Source: Mesorhizobium sp. M2D.F.Ca.ET.226.01.1.1 (GTDB taxonomy: Bacteria > Pseudomonadota > Alphaproteobacteria > Rhizobiales > Rhizobiaceae). From it: DNA of 64,000 nt. The position numbers and the translations under genes are program-made. How positions within the stretch are numbered: position 1 is the stretch's first letter; every line of letters starts with the position of its first letter. This document shows, piece after piece, positions 53,398-61,579 of this stretch. The stretch covers positions 1-64,000 of the forward strand of contig NZ_RZOY02000001.1 of assembly GCF_004022705.2 (NCBI RefSeq), given 5' to 3'. A model generated the notes under the pieces. It ran no database searches. It saw only the letters and a program-made list of their open reading frames with translations, and was not told the DNA's origin.

Positions 53398-53724
53398 ATG
53401 AATTCCGTTGACGATATCGACCTGATTGAAGAGACCCCGGCCGCCGCCGAGGCCTCCGAATCCGCTTCCGAAGACGTCCTCGACCACGCCGCCGCCGCGG
53501 CTGTCGAAGCCGCCGATCCGTCCGACGACGACGAGGAAGATGGCGACGAAGAAGACGGCGACGAGGAAACCACTGCCTCGGCCGACGACGAGTCGGACGA
53601 CGAGGATGAAGACGACGCCGGCGAAGAAGCCAAAGCCTCGGGTGATGACGAATCCGACGACGAAGATGAAGACGCCGAGGACGAAGACGAGTCCGACGAT
53701 GACGACAAGGAAGAGGCGGCCTGA
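53398..53724 (+). CDS. Extremely acidic low-complexity protein
   Basis: A 108-residue protein composed almost entirely of Asp, Glu, Ala and Ser, with two related blocks of acidic repeats (for example 'ADDESDDEDEDDAGEEA' and 'GDDESDDEDEDAEDEDES'). A CGGAGG site six bases before the ATG at 53398 and a good terminator after the stop support it being a real gene. No hydrophobic core exists, so it should be disordered. It may bind cations or basic proteins. No homologous family is recognised. Confidence 0.75.
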   Translation: MNSVDDIDLIEETPAAAEASESASEDVLDHAAAAAVEAADPSDDDEEDGDEEDGDEETTASADDESDDEDEDDAGEEAKASGDDESDDEDEDAEDEDESDDDDKEEAA

Positions 53725-53751
53725 GCCGTTTCCCATCGTCTGAAAAATGTC

Positions 53752-53780
53752 GGGCGGCGCGTAAGGCGCCGCCCTTTCTC
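53752..53780 (+). terminator. Rho-independent terminator of the acidic protein gene
   Basis: A nine-base stem (GGGCGGCGC at 53752-53760 with GCGCCGCCC at 53766-53774, loop of five) is followed by TTTCTC. It lies 28 bases after the stop of the acidic gene. Confidence 0.85.
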
Positions 53781-53789
53781 ATCAGCGTT

Positions 53790-53850
53790 TCAATCTTCCG
53801 GGAAGATTGATCGGTCAATCGGGAAGATTGACGCCTCAATCTTCCACGAT
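53790..53850. repeat. Cluster of GGAAGATTGA inverted repeats
   Basis: The word TCAATCTTCC (53790-53799) is followed after one base by its exact complement (53801-53810). A third arm GTCAATC...GATTGAC spans 53814-53832, and a fourth copy (53836-53845) forms the last codons and stop of the next minus-strand gene. The C-terminal codons of that gene seem to have been copied into the gap, or the repeat supplied its stop. Confidence 0.7.
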
Positions 53851-54225
53851 GCTGACCCGAACGCTGTCGGAATAGACATCGACCTCGATCAGCGGCTCGC
53901 CGTTGACGATGGCGCGCCTTGTCGCGCTGCTCATGGCGCCGCCGCGTTCCAGCATGCGCTGCAGGTCGGCGCGCGAGCCGTCGCTGCGGAACCAGGGATC
54001 GCCCTGGTCGTCGCTGTCGCGCCGGTGGAACTTGTGCCAGTTGGCGCGGTCCTGCCGCACCATCTGCGCCGCGCTGGACAGCGGATAGCCGTCGCTGGCG
54101 CGATGGTCGCGGTCCGAGATACGCGCCGTGTAAGAGCCGAGCATGTCATCGGCCCGCGCCGGACCCGCGCCCAGCATCGTCGCCGCCATCAGGCCGGCAA
54201 CGGCGATTGCTTTTGAAACAGTCAT
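53836..54225 (-). CDS. Small secreted hypothetical protein
   Basis: A 129-residue protein with a signal peptide (residues about 1-25, ending ARA before DD). The mature part is polar with no cysteine, containing 'DRANWHKFHRRDSDDQGDPWF' in pieces. AAGGGGG lies about six bases before the ATG at 54225. No family is recognised. The last residues (SIVED) lie in the repeat cluster downstream. Confidence 0.75.
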   Translation of the reverse strand: MTVSKAIAVAGLMAATMLGAGPARADDMLGSYTARISDRDHRASDGYPLSSAAQMVRQDRANWHKFHRRDSDDQGDPWFRSDGSRADLQRMLERGGAMSSATRRAIVNGEPLIEVDVYSDSVRVSIVED

Positions 54226-54328
54226 GGAAACCCCCTTTTGAAACGCCTCATCCATCGTGCCCGATCCGGATGACGGAAATCGGACAGAGATCAGGCGCCT
54301 AGCATGGAGGGGCGGCGTTCAATGTGAA

Positions 54329-54838
54329 CTACATCGCCTTGCCGACGCGCGGCGGCGGAGTGGTGGTCTGCCGCTGCGCCTGTGGCTGCGCTCCAGCCTG
54401 CGCGGTCGCCGTCGCGCCCGGCTGGCTGGCGGCTTTGCCGTTGCTGTTCGAAGCCGACGCGGTGCCGTTGGCGGGCGTTGCCGGCGAAGTGCCGTCGGCC
54501 GGCGCGCTTGCCGCGGGGGTCTGGGGCTTGGCCGCCGCGGTCGCCGCGGGCGTTGCGAAAGCGCCGCCGACGACCCCGCCGCGAATGATCATCGGAGCCA
54601 GTTGGCGTCCGAACTTTTCGGGAATTGCCGCGACCTTTTCGTCGGTGACGGCGGGCATCGGATCGCCCAGCGCTATCACCGATGGCGTCGTGGCCGCGGA
54701 CAATTTGGCCGGCTCGATCGCGTTCAGCCGGATCACCGACGGCGTCGAGGTCGAGGGGCCAAGCACGATGATCGACGAAGCATGCGCTATGCCGTGCATG
54801 GCCAAAAGGCCGATACCGAACGCTCCAAGCAAACGCAT
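54329..54838 (-). CDS. Secreted Ala/Pro/Thr-rich hypothetical protein
   Basis: A 169-residue protein. An N-terminal signal peptide (about residues 1-20, ending AHA) is followed by a moderately conserved-looking region with 'PSVIALGDPMPAVTDEKVAAIP' and then a low-complexity Ala, Pro, Thr, Gln tail that looks disordered. GGGAG lies about eight bases before the ATG at 54838. No family is recognised. It is the second of two adjacent small exported proteins. Confidence 0.72.
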   Translation of the reverse strand: MRLLGAFGIGLLAMHGIAHASSIIVLGPSTSTPSVIRLNAIEPAKLSAATTPSVIALGDPMPAVTDEKVAAIPEKFGRQLAPMIIRGGVVGGAFATPAATAAAKPQTPAASAPADGTSPATPANGTASASNSNGKAASQPGATATAQAGAQPQAQRQTTTPPPRVGKAM

Positions 54839-54996
54839 CACAGCAACTCCCAGCCCGCAACCCGGATCAAACCCGCACCTTAGCGCCGGCACATTGAAGC
54901 CGGCTTGCGCGGAACCTTAACATTTTAGGGATTGATAAATCGCCAATGCCTGCACTTGCCCGAGAGAAGCCGCCGTATTACGGGACCGGCATGTCT

Positions 54997-55097
54997 AAAG
55001 CGCGTCGCGTTGAAACGGATTCAATCGACGCGCTTTAGGTTTTGTTTCATGCATGTTGTTGTCCCAAAACCGCTTCACACTTTTGGGCAACATGCAT
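54997..55097 (+). repeat. Two-hairpin rhizobial intergenic repeat before tsaC
   Basis: The first hairpin pairs AAAGCGCGTCG (54997-55007) with CGACGCGCTTT (55026-55036). The second pairs the ATGCATGTTG...CCCAAAA arm (55049-55069) with TTTTGGGCAACATGCAT (55081-55097). This compound element is recalled from many rhizobial intergenic regions. It ends 18 bases before the chosen tsaC start and would fold in its leader. Confidence 0.8.
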
Positions 55098-55114
55098 CAG
55101 GACTGGTGGCGCAT

Positions 55115-56077
55115 TTGGCTGAGATATTGGCGGTCGGCGAGGCTCTGGAGCAGGCTTTGGCGCTGCTCGAAGGCGGCGACGTCGTCGCCATCCCGACAGA
55201 GACGGTTTATGGCCTGGCCGGCGATGCGACCAACGGCGTTGCCGTGGCGCGCATTTTCGAGGCCAAGGGCCGGCCACGCTTCAATCCGCTGATCGCCCAT
55301 GTCGCCGATCGCGCCATGGCGGACCGCATTGCCGTTTTCGATCCACTGTCGGCCAAGCTTGCGGAGGCCTTCTGGCCCGGTCCGCTGACGCTGGTCCTGC
55401 CGCACCGCGCCGACAGCGGCATTCATCCGCTGGTCACCGCGGGGCTGGACACAATCGCGCTGCGCATGCCGCGCGGGTTCGGCGGCGAGCTGATCGCGCG
55501 GCTCGGCCGGCCACTCGCCGCCCCCAGCGCCAATTCTTCAGGCAGGATCAGCGGCACGACGGCGCAAGCGGTCGCCGCCGACCTTGGCGACAGGATCAGG
55601 TTGGTCGTCGATGGCGGCGCGACGCCCGTCGGTCTGGAGTCGACCATAGTCAAGGTCGAACACGGCGAGCTGCGGCTGCTGCGGCCCGGCGGCATCGGCG
55701 CCGAGGAGATCGAGGCGGTCGCTGGTGTTCCATTGTTGCGCGGCGCCGGCAGCATCGAGGCGCCGGGCATGCTTGCCTCGCATTACGCGCCGGGCGCCGC
55801 GATGCGGCTGAATGTCGACAAGGTTGCCGGCGGCGAGGCCCTGCTCGCTTTCGGCGGCAGCCGTGCCGAGGGTTGGGAGCAAGCCATAGCGCTGCGCAAT
55901 CTCTCCGAAGCGGGCGATCTGCGAGAGGCGGCCAGCAACCTCTTCGCCTTCATGCAGGCACTCGACCGCGTCGGCGCCGCGACCATCGCCGTCGAGCCGA
56001 TTCCGTTCGAGGGACTGGGCGAGGCGATCAACGACCGGCTTGCCCGCGCGGCCGCGCCGCGTGACAAGACCGGCTGA
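55115..56077 (+). CDS. tsaC: Threonylcarbamoyl-AMP synthase (TsaC/SUA5)
   Basis: A 320-residue enzyme that makes threonylcarbamoyl-AMP for t6A at position 37 of ANN-decoding tRNAs. The YrdC domain has 'IPTETVYGLAGDATN' and 'RPLAAPSANSSGRISGT', and the length shows the C-terminal SUA5 extension. The start is set at a TTG (55115) because the family begins near 'AEILAVGEALEQAL'; a GTG at 55106 is an alternative. Longer readings run into the hairpin repeat. Confidence 0.9.
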   Translation: MAEILAVGEALEQALALLEGGDVVAIPTETVYGLAGDATNGVAVARIFEAKGRPRFNPLIAHVADRAMADRIAVFDPLSAKLAEAFWPGPLTLVLPHRADSGIHPLVTAGLDTIALRMPRGFGGELIARLGRPLAAPSANSSGRISGTTAQAVAADLGDRIRLVVDGGATPVGLESTIVKVEHGELRLLRPGGIGAEEIEAVAGVPLLRGAGSIEAPGMLASHYAPGAAMRLNVDKVAGGEALLAFGGSRAEGWEQAIALRNLSEAGDLREAASNLFAFMQALDRVGAATIAVEPIPFEGLGEAINDRLARAAAPRDKTG

Positions 56078-56082
56078 TCCTT

Positions 56083-56145
56083 TCTCGTTGTTTTGACGCA
56101 GTCCGGGATGGAAAGCCGCCTCACACTTTTCCAGGAATTGCTCTA
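56083..56145 (+). repeat. Family C intergenic repeat (copy 1)
   Basis: The stretch from CTCGTTGTTTTGACGCA to GGAATTGCTCTAG matches, in reverse orientation, the repeat at 60534-60590 with a few changes. It contains paired ACACTTTTCC and GGAAAGCCGCC-type arms. It lies between tsaC and the FAD dehydrogenase gene, ending 11 bases before the latter's start. Confidence 0.75.
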
Positions 56146-56156
56146 GGTTCTTGCTC

Positions 56157-57590
56157 ATGAACGATCAGCCCTTCGACCTCGACCCCAGCCTCATCGACCG
56201 TTTCGCTTCCATCGTCGGCGACAAATACGCGCTGCGCGACCAGGTCGACATCGCGCCTTACATCACCGAGCGGCGCGGCCTCTGGCATGGCCGCACATCC
56301 CTGGTGCTGAGGCCCGGCAGCGTTGAGGAAGTGAGCCGCATCATGCGGCTCGCAACCGAGACCGGAACGCCGATCGTGCCGCAGAGCGGCAATACCGGGC
56401 TGGTCGGCGCCCAGGTGCCCGACAAATCCGGTCACGACATCGTGCTGTCGCTGTCGCGGCTGAACCGCATCCGCGAGATCGACGTGCTGTCGAACACGGT
56501 GACGGTCGAGGCCGGCGTGATCCTGCAGACGCTGCAGGAAGCCGCCGACGCCGCCGACCGGCTGTTTCCGCTGTCGCTCGCCGCGCAGGGCTCCTGCCAG
56601 ATCGGCGGCAACCTTTCCTCCAATGCCGGCGGAACCGGCGTGCTTGCCTATGGCAATGCGCGCGAGCTTTGTCTGGGCGTCGAGGTGGTGCTGCCGACCG
56701 GCGAGGTGTTCGACGATTTGCGCAAGCTTAAGAAGGACAACACAGGCTACGATTTGAAGAACCTCTTCGTCGGCGCCGAAGGCACGCTCGGTGTCATCAC
56801 CGCCGCGGTGATGAAGCTGTTCCCCAAGCCGAAGGGCAGGGAGGTCGCCTTTGCCGGCCTCCCGTCGTCCCCTAAAGACGCGCTGTCGCTGTTCACCCTG
56901 GCGATGGACCGGGCCGGCACCTCGCTCACCGCCTTCGAACTGATCGCCAGAAGGCCTTACGATTTCACCCTGAAGCACGGGCAAGGCATCACGCGGCCGC
57001 TGGCCGACGACTGGCCGTGGTATGTCCTGATGCAGGTTTCGTCCGGACGCTCCGAAGAGGACGGCAAGGCGCTGATCGAGGAGATTCTGTCAGCCGGCCT
57101 CGAGCAGGGCATCGTCGGCGACGCGGTGGTGTCGGCAAGCCTGGCCCAGGGCGACGCCTTCTGGAATTTCCGCGAGACGCTTCCTGAATGCCAGAAGCCG
57201 GAGGGCGCCTCGATAAAGCACGATATCTCCGTGCCGATCGCCTCGATCCCCGACTTCATCGAAAAGGCGGCCGGCGTGGTGGAGACCGTCTGCCCCGGCG
57301 CGCGCGTGGTCTGCTTCGGCCATATGGGCGACGGCAATCTTCACTACAACATCTCTCGCCCCGTGGACTGGCAGGACGAGCCGTTCCTCGAGCTCTACCA
57401 CCCGATGAACAAGGCCGTGCACGATGTCGTGCGCTCCTTCCACGGCTCGATCTCCGCCGAGCACGGTATAGGTCAGTTGAAGCGCGACGAACTCATCGCC
57501 ACGGCGCCACCGATGGCGATCGACCTGATGCGCCGGGTGAAGGCGGCCTTCGACCCGGCCGGCATCATGAATCCCGGTAAGGTTATCTGA
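56157..57590 (+). CDS. FAD-linked oxidase (D-2-hydroxyacid / D-2-hydroxyglutarate dehydrogenase-like)
   Basis: A 477-residue flavoprotein with an N-terminal PCMH FAD domain ('PIVPQSGNTGLVGAQVP', 'QIGGNLSSNAGGTGVLAYGN') and a C-terminal oxidase domain with the metal-binding 'GHMGDGNLHYNIS' histidines and 'EHGIGQLKR'. The D2HGDH/DLD group oxidises D-2-hydroxy acids and passes electrons to a carrier. The exact substrate (D-lactate or D-2-hydroxyglutarate) is unclear. A TTG two codons earlier is a weaker start. Confidence 0.9.
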   Translation: MNDQPFDLDPSLIDRFASIVGDKYALRDQVDIAPYITERRGLWHGRTSLVLRPGSVEEVSRIMRLATETGTPIVPQSGNTGLVGAQVPDKSGHDIVLSLSRLNRIREIDVLSNTVTVEAGVILQTLQEAADAADRLFPLSLAAQGSCQIGGNLSSNAGGTGVLAYGNARELCLGVEVVLPTGEVFDDLRKLKKDNTGYDLKNLFVGAEGTLGVITAAVMKLFPKPKGREVAFAGLPSSPKDALSLFTLAMDRAGTSLTAFELIARRPYDFTLKHGQGITRPLADDWPWYVLMQVSSGRSEEDGKALIEEILSAGLEQGIVGDAVVSASLAQGDAFWNFRETLPECQKPEGASIKHDISVPIASIPDFIEKAAGVVETVCPGARVVCFGHMGDGNLHYNISRPVDWQDEPFLELYHPMNKAVHDVVRSFHGSISAEHGIGQLKRDELIATAPPMAIDLMRRVKAAFDPAGIMNPGKVI

Positions 57591-57776
57591 TCCTTCCCAT
57601 ATCTGGCGGTCGGTCGCATTCCGATAACCATCGGCTCCGATCAGCAAAATTTAACCGAACTTCTTAAGCGCGACGGTAAGAAGCCAGCGCTAATGTTTCT
57701 TCCCATAACGAGGCCGGAAAAACTGGCCCTGAGAGAACCGGAAAACGGCCCTCAGGAATAACAGGGAAGACATTCG

Positions 57777-58343
57777 ATGAACACTGGACTGAAGCCAGTC
57801 TGGGCCGGGCGCAACATGCGTCTCGACCCGTTTCGCCTGCCGCAGATGGTGAGCTATGCCACCCGCGACGACTATGGCGATGTCACCTTCGCCATCGACC
57901 AGCGTGGCGCCGTCATCCGCCGCATGCTGGAGATGAGCGGCGTGCCGGCGATCATCGCGCTGCCCGCCAAGGCGTTCCGCGGTGTCGCCGCGCGTGCCAT
58001 GGAAGATCCGGACGGCAACGTCACGGTGACGCTCGAACTCCTGCACAATGACCCGATGCTGTCGGTGCCTCTGCTGGTCGCCGACGACCTCGAGGATGTC
58101 GCCGCGGACTGGCGCGCCTGGGCTGACGCCTATCGCCTGCCGATGCTTCTGATCGAGGCCGACGGCATCGCCCGCACGCTGGAGGAATCGCTGGGCGTCG
58201 CCATCAAGGCGCTGCCGCCGCAGGAGCGCCGCAAGGGCCGCGTCTCCACCACGCGCCGCCCGCGCTTCCTCGCCCGCCGCAAGGCCGGCAATCTGGGCTT
58301 GAGGCTCGTCATCGACGGCCAGGAGATTATTGCAAGGGAGTAG
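57777..58343 (+). CDS. DUF6101-type conserved protein
   Basis: A 188-residue soluble protein with 'MNTGLKPVWAGRNMRLDPF' at the N-terminus and a basic C-terminal third ('RRPRFLARRKAGNLGLRLV'). The whole pattern matches a conserved Rhizobiales protein of unknown function labelled DUF6101 from memory; the label is moderately certain. It is strongly conserved in related genomes, which suggests a housekeeping role. Confidence 0.72.
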   Translation: MNTGLKPVWAGRNMRLDPFRLPQMVSYATRDDYGDVTFAIDQRGAVIRRMLEMSGVPAIIALPAKAFRGVAARAMEDPDGNVTVTLELLHNDPMLSVPLLVADDLEDVAADWRAWADAYRLPMLLIEADGIARTLEESLGVAIKALPPQERRKGRVSTTRRPRFLARRKAGNLGLRLVIDGQEIIARE

Positions 58344-58354
58344 CCGCGATTTTT

Positions 58355-58500
58355 CCTTCTCCCCTTGTGGGAGAAGGTGGATCGGCGCGCAGCGCCGAGA
58401 CGGATGAGGGGTGTTCCAGCGGAGTGAGACGCTGGCTTTCCCTGGAGCACCCCTCATCCGTCGACTCGGCGACACCTTCCCCACAAGGGGGGAAGGGGGA
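58355..58500 (+). repeat. Intergenic palindromic repeat, family A (copy 2)
   Basis: About 146 bases, CCTTCTCCCCTTGTGGGAGA at the left and the near-complement GGGGGGAAGGGGGA at the right, with 'GGATGAGGGGTGTT' / 'CACCCCTCATCC' inner arms. It matches the element at 8812-8960. It separates the convergent DUF6101-like and ubiA genes and could end both messages. Confidence 0.85.
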
Positions 58501-58506
58501 GCCCCG

Positions 58507-59490
58507 CTACACCAGCGGCTTTAGCCATATCCACACCGAGCCGCCGATCAGCCCAAGAAAAATCAGCCAGCCGACCTGGTTGTTCGACTTGAACAGTTTC
58601 AGGCACTGGTCCGGATTGTTGATGTCGAGCTGGAAAATCTGGCGCGCCATATGCGCGCCGGCGGCGATCAGTCCCGCAAGGGCCACCACAGGCACCTGCG
58701 CCGAGGCAAAGGCTATGGCGAAGCAGACCAGGGCGCCGCCATAGAGGCCGGTGAGCCACATCTTGGTGTTGTCGCCGAACAGCCGCGCCGTCGAGCGCAC
58801 GCCGACGATGGCATCGTCTTCCTTGTCCTGATGCGCATAGATCGTGTCGTAGCCGATCACCCACAGGATCGAGCCGATATAGAGCATGATCGCCGGATCA
58901 TCGATGTCGCCGAACTCGACAGCCCAGCCCATCAGCGCGCCCCAGGAGAAGGCCAGCCCAAGCACGAATTGCGGCCAGTTGGTGATGCGCTTCATGAAGG
59001 GGTAGACGGCGACGATCGCCAGCGAAGCGATGCCGAGCGGGATGGCGAAGCTGTTGAACTGCAGCAGCACGGCGAGGCCCACCAGCGCCTGGACGATGAC
59101 GAACATCCAGGCCTGGCGGCGCGTCACCTTGCCTGCCGGCAACGGCCGCGAGCGCGTGCGCTCGACCTGGTTGTCGATGTCTTCGTCGGCGAGGTCGTTA
59201 TAGGTGCAGCCGGCGCCGCGCATGGCCACGGCGCCAATGAAGAACAAAAGCAGATACCAGGGCGCCGGCAGAAGCGTCAACAACGGGTCGGTCGCACGCG
59301 GATAGGCGCCGGCGGCAAGTGCTGCCGACCACCAGCACGGCCACAAAAGCAGTTGCCAGCCGATCGGCCGGTCCCAGCGCGCCAACTGCGCATAGGGCCA
59401 GAGCCAGCGCGGCAGCACCCGATAGACCCAATGCCCGCTCGGCGCATCGGCGACACGGCCCTGGATCGCTTTCGACTGGACGGTTTCCAT
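58507..59490 (-). CDS. ubiA: 4-hydroxybenzoate polyprenyltransferase
   Basis: A 327-residue membrane prenyltransferase with about eight or nine helices that joins the polyprenyl tail to 4-hydroxybenzoate in ubiquinone synthesis. Both aspartate motifs are intact: 'NDLADEDID' and 'DTIYAHQDKEDD'. It uses the product of the polyprenyl synthase encoded at 43873. The start is the ATG at 59490; a GTG one codon earlier is possible. Confidence 0.95.
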   Translation of the reverse strand: METVQSKAIQGRVADAPSGHWVYRVLPRWLWPYAQLARWDRPIGWQLLLWPCWWSAALAAGAYPRATDPLLTLLPAPWYLLLFFIGAVAMRGAGCTYNDLADEDIDNQVERTRSRPLPAGKVTRRQAWMFVIVQALVGLAVLLQFNSFAIPLGIASLAIVAVYPFMKRITNWPQFVLGLAFSWGALMGWAVEFGDIDDPAIMLYIGSILWVIGYDTIYAHQDKEDDAIVGVRSTARLFGDNTKMWLTGLYGGALVCFAIAFASAQVPVVALAGLIAAGAHMARQIFQLDINNPDQCLKLFKSNNQVGWLIFLGLIGGSVWIWLKPLV

Positions 59491-59541
59491 CACGCTGGAG
59501 TGACAGTCGTGAGTGGCCCCGTCAAGCTGACGCGTTGTCGC

Positions 59542-60453
59542 TCAGCCGGTGAAAACTTCGTGACTGGCAAACCATGCCTTGGCGACTTCGATGAAGGCCA
59601 CGGCCGTCTTGGACAGGCGCTGGCGCGTGTCATGGGTCAGGATGATGCGCTGCATCGGTAGCGGGTCGGAGATCGGCTTGCAGACCAGCGGCAGGCCGTC
59701 ATAGCTCATATCGCCACGCGGCCTTGTGTAGCTGACGGCGACGCCGAAGCCGTTGGCCACCATCGAGCGCTGCAGCTCGAATGAGCTCGTTGTCGCCCTC
59801 GCAATCGGCGATAGGCCGCGGCTGAGGAAGAGGTCCAACATGTGCTGCCAGCTATGCGGCTGGTCCGTGGTGATCAGCGGATGCTGGGCGAGCTCGGCCA
59901 GGCTGACGGCGTGCTTGTCCGCCAACACATGGCCGGCGGGAAGAAGCGCGTGCGGCCGCAATTCATGCAGCAGGATGCGCTTGAAATGCCCCGGCAGGCC
60001 GAGATCGTAGGTGAGGCCGAGATCGACGGCGCTGTCGGCCAGGCGCCGTCCTAGCGTCTCGAAGGTTTCGTCGCCGATGACGACGGTGACGGCCGGGCAG
60101 CGCTCGGCGAAGGCGCGCATCAGCGCCGGCGCGAAGTAGGGCGCCAGACCCTCGAAGCAGCCGAGCACCAGTTCGCCGCCGACATCGGCGTCGCGCGATC
60201 CGAGCGCCGCCAGTTCGTCCGCCTCGCCCAGCACCTGCCTCGCCTTGGCGACGGCCCTGCGGCCGAAGGATGTCAGCGCGACGCCACTGCCGCGCTGGCG
60301 CACGAAGAGTTTCTGGCCAAGCGCGTCCTCGACATGGTCGATCGCCACCGAGATCGAAGGCTGCGAGACGTTGAGCGCCTGGGCTGCCGCGGTCACGCTG
60401 CCATAGCGGGCCACGGCAACGACATAGCGCAACTGGGTGAGCGTGAGCTTCAT
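59542..60453 (-). CDS. LysR-family regulator
   Basis: A 303-residue regulator with N-terminal HTH ('VTAAAQALNVSQPSISVAIDHVE', in pieces) and a C-terminal binding domain with 'LVLGCFEGLAPYFAPALM'. It is divergent from the phytanoyl-CoA-dioxygenase-like gene across a 148-base gap with AT-rich sequence, so it probably controls that gene. The ligand is unknown. Confidence 0.9.
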   Translation of the reverse strand: MKLTLTQLRYVVAVARYGSVTAAAQALNVSQPSISVAIDHVEDALGQKLFVRQRGSGVALTSFGRRAVAKARQVLGEADELAALGSRDADVGGELVLGCFEGLAPYFAPALMRAFAERCPAVTVVIGDETFETLGRRLADSAVDLGLTYDLGLPGHFKRILLHELRPHALLPAGHVLADKHAVSLAELAQHPLITTDQPHSWQHMLDLFLSRGLSPIARATTSSFELQRSMVANGFGVAVSYTRPRGDMSYDGLPLVCKPISDPLPMQRIILTHDTRQRLSKTAVAFIEVAKAWFASHEVFTG

Positions 60454-60533
60454 AGGTAAAAACTATGAGTGAAATGACAAGTTATTATTTTACGCGATGT
60501 CTGGCGCTTGCGATAGTCGGTTACCAAACCACG

Positions 60534-60590
60534 AGCAATTCCAGGAAAAGTGTGTAGCGGTTTTCCGTCCGGAATTGCGTCAAACAAAGA
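60534..60590 (+). repeat. Family C intergenic repeat (copy 2)
   Basis: AGCAATTCCAGGAAAAGTGT at the left and GGAATTGCGTCAAACAAAG at the right. This is the reverse complement of the copy at 56083-56145 with a few changes. It lies just before the dioxygenase start at 60602, in the LysR/dioxygenase divergent gap. Confidence 0.78.
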
Positions 60591-60601
60591 GATTGAGACC
60601 C

Positions 60602-61396
60602 ATGGCCAGCCCAAAGATCGATGCTTCGACGATTGCCGATTATCAGCGCGATGGCGCTGTCTGCATCCGCGGCGCCTTCAAGGACTGGGTCGATGTCATT
60701 GCCGACGGCATCGAACGCAATATGCAGAACCGCAGCGCCACCGCCTCGGACATCGCCGGCGGCAAGGGCAGCTTCTTCGACGATTACTGCAACTGGGAGC
60801 GCATCCCCGAATTCGTCAGGATCGTGCGTGAATCGCCGGCGGCAGAACTCGCCGCCGCCGTCATGCAATCGCGCAGCGCCCAGTTCTTCCACGACCACGT
60901 CCTGGTCAAGGAGCCCGGCACGCAGAAGCCGACGCCGTGGCACCAGGACATTCCCTATTACTTCGTCGACGGCAGCCAGACGGTGAGCTTCTGGATCCCG
61001 ATCGATCCGGTGAAGGAGGCGACGCTTCGGCTGATCGCCGGCTCGCACAAATGGGAAAAGATGGTCCTGCCGGTGCGCTGGCTTAACGACGCCAATTTCT
61101 ATGCCGGCGAGGGCGACTACCGGCCGGTGCCCGATCCCGATAATGATCCTTCGATGAAAGTTCTCGAATGGGAGATGGAGCCGGGCGACGCCATCCTGTT
61201 CGATTTCCGCACCGCGCATGGCGCGCGCGGCAACCTGACCGCGGCGCGGCGCCGGGCGCTGTCGCTGCGCTGGGTCGGCGACGACGTGCATTATGTCGAG
61301 CGCCCCGGCCGCACCTCGCCGCCCTATCCGGGCCACGACATGAAACCCGGCCAGAAGCTGCGCGAGGACTGGTTCCCCGTCATCTATCAGAGCTGA
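60602..61396 (+). CDS. Phytanoyl-CoA dioxygenase (PhyH) family protein
   Basis: A 264-residue Fe(II)/2-oxoglutarate-dependent oxygenase. The iron ligands are His and Asp in 'PTPWHQDIPYYFVDG' and a distal His in 'DFRTAHGARGN', with the 2-oxoglutarate-binding Arg shortly after. Members hydroxylate acyl-CoA, ectoine or small natural products; the substrate cannot be told. The start at 60602 is chosen because an upstream reading runs through the repeat. Probably controlled by the divergent LysR protein. Confidence 0.88.
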   Translation: MASPKIDASTIADYQRDGAVCIRGAFKDWVDVIADGIERNMQNRSATASDIAGGKGSFFDDYCNWERIPEFVRIVRESPAAELAAAVMQSRSAQFFHDHVLVKEPGTQKPTPWHQDIPYYFVDGSQTVSFWIPIDPVKEATLRLIAGSHKWEKMVLPVRWLNDANFYAGEGDYRPVPDPDNDPSMKVLEWEMEPGDAILFDFRTAHGARGNLTAARRRALSLRWVGDDVHYVERPGRTSPPYPGHDMKPGQKLREDWFPVIYQS

Positions 61397-61579
61397 GTCG
61401 GCATCCGGCGCTTCAGTCGTTGTCCGACCCGGCGGGAGGACGAGGCTTGCCGCATCACATCTTGATGAAGGCCATGTTCTCGTGCGCAATTGCCGCCAAA
61501 ATGCAAAGACGCCTTGACCCGCCGCGCGCGGACCAATAGCGGGTTCTCTCGACGGTACGATCGGCAGCAAGAGGTGGCC

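Noticed and set aside
53272..53736. Minus-strand reading of 154 codons, Val/Phe/Gly-rich, over the acidic gene
   Set aside because: It is the mirror of the plus-strand Asp/Glu codon repeats. The plus strand has the ribosome site and the terminator.
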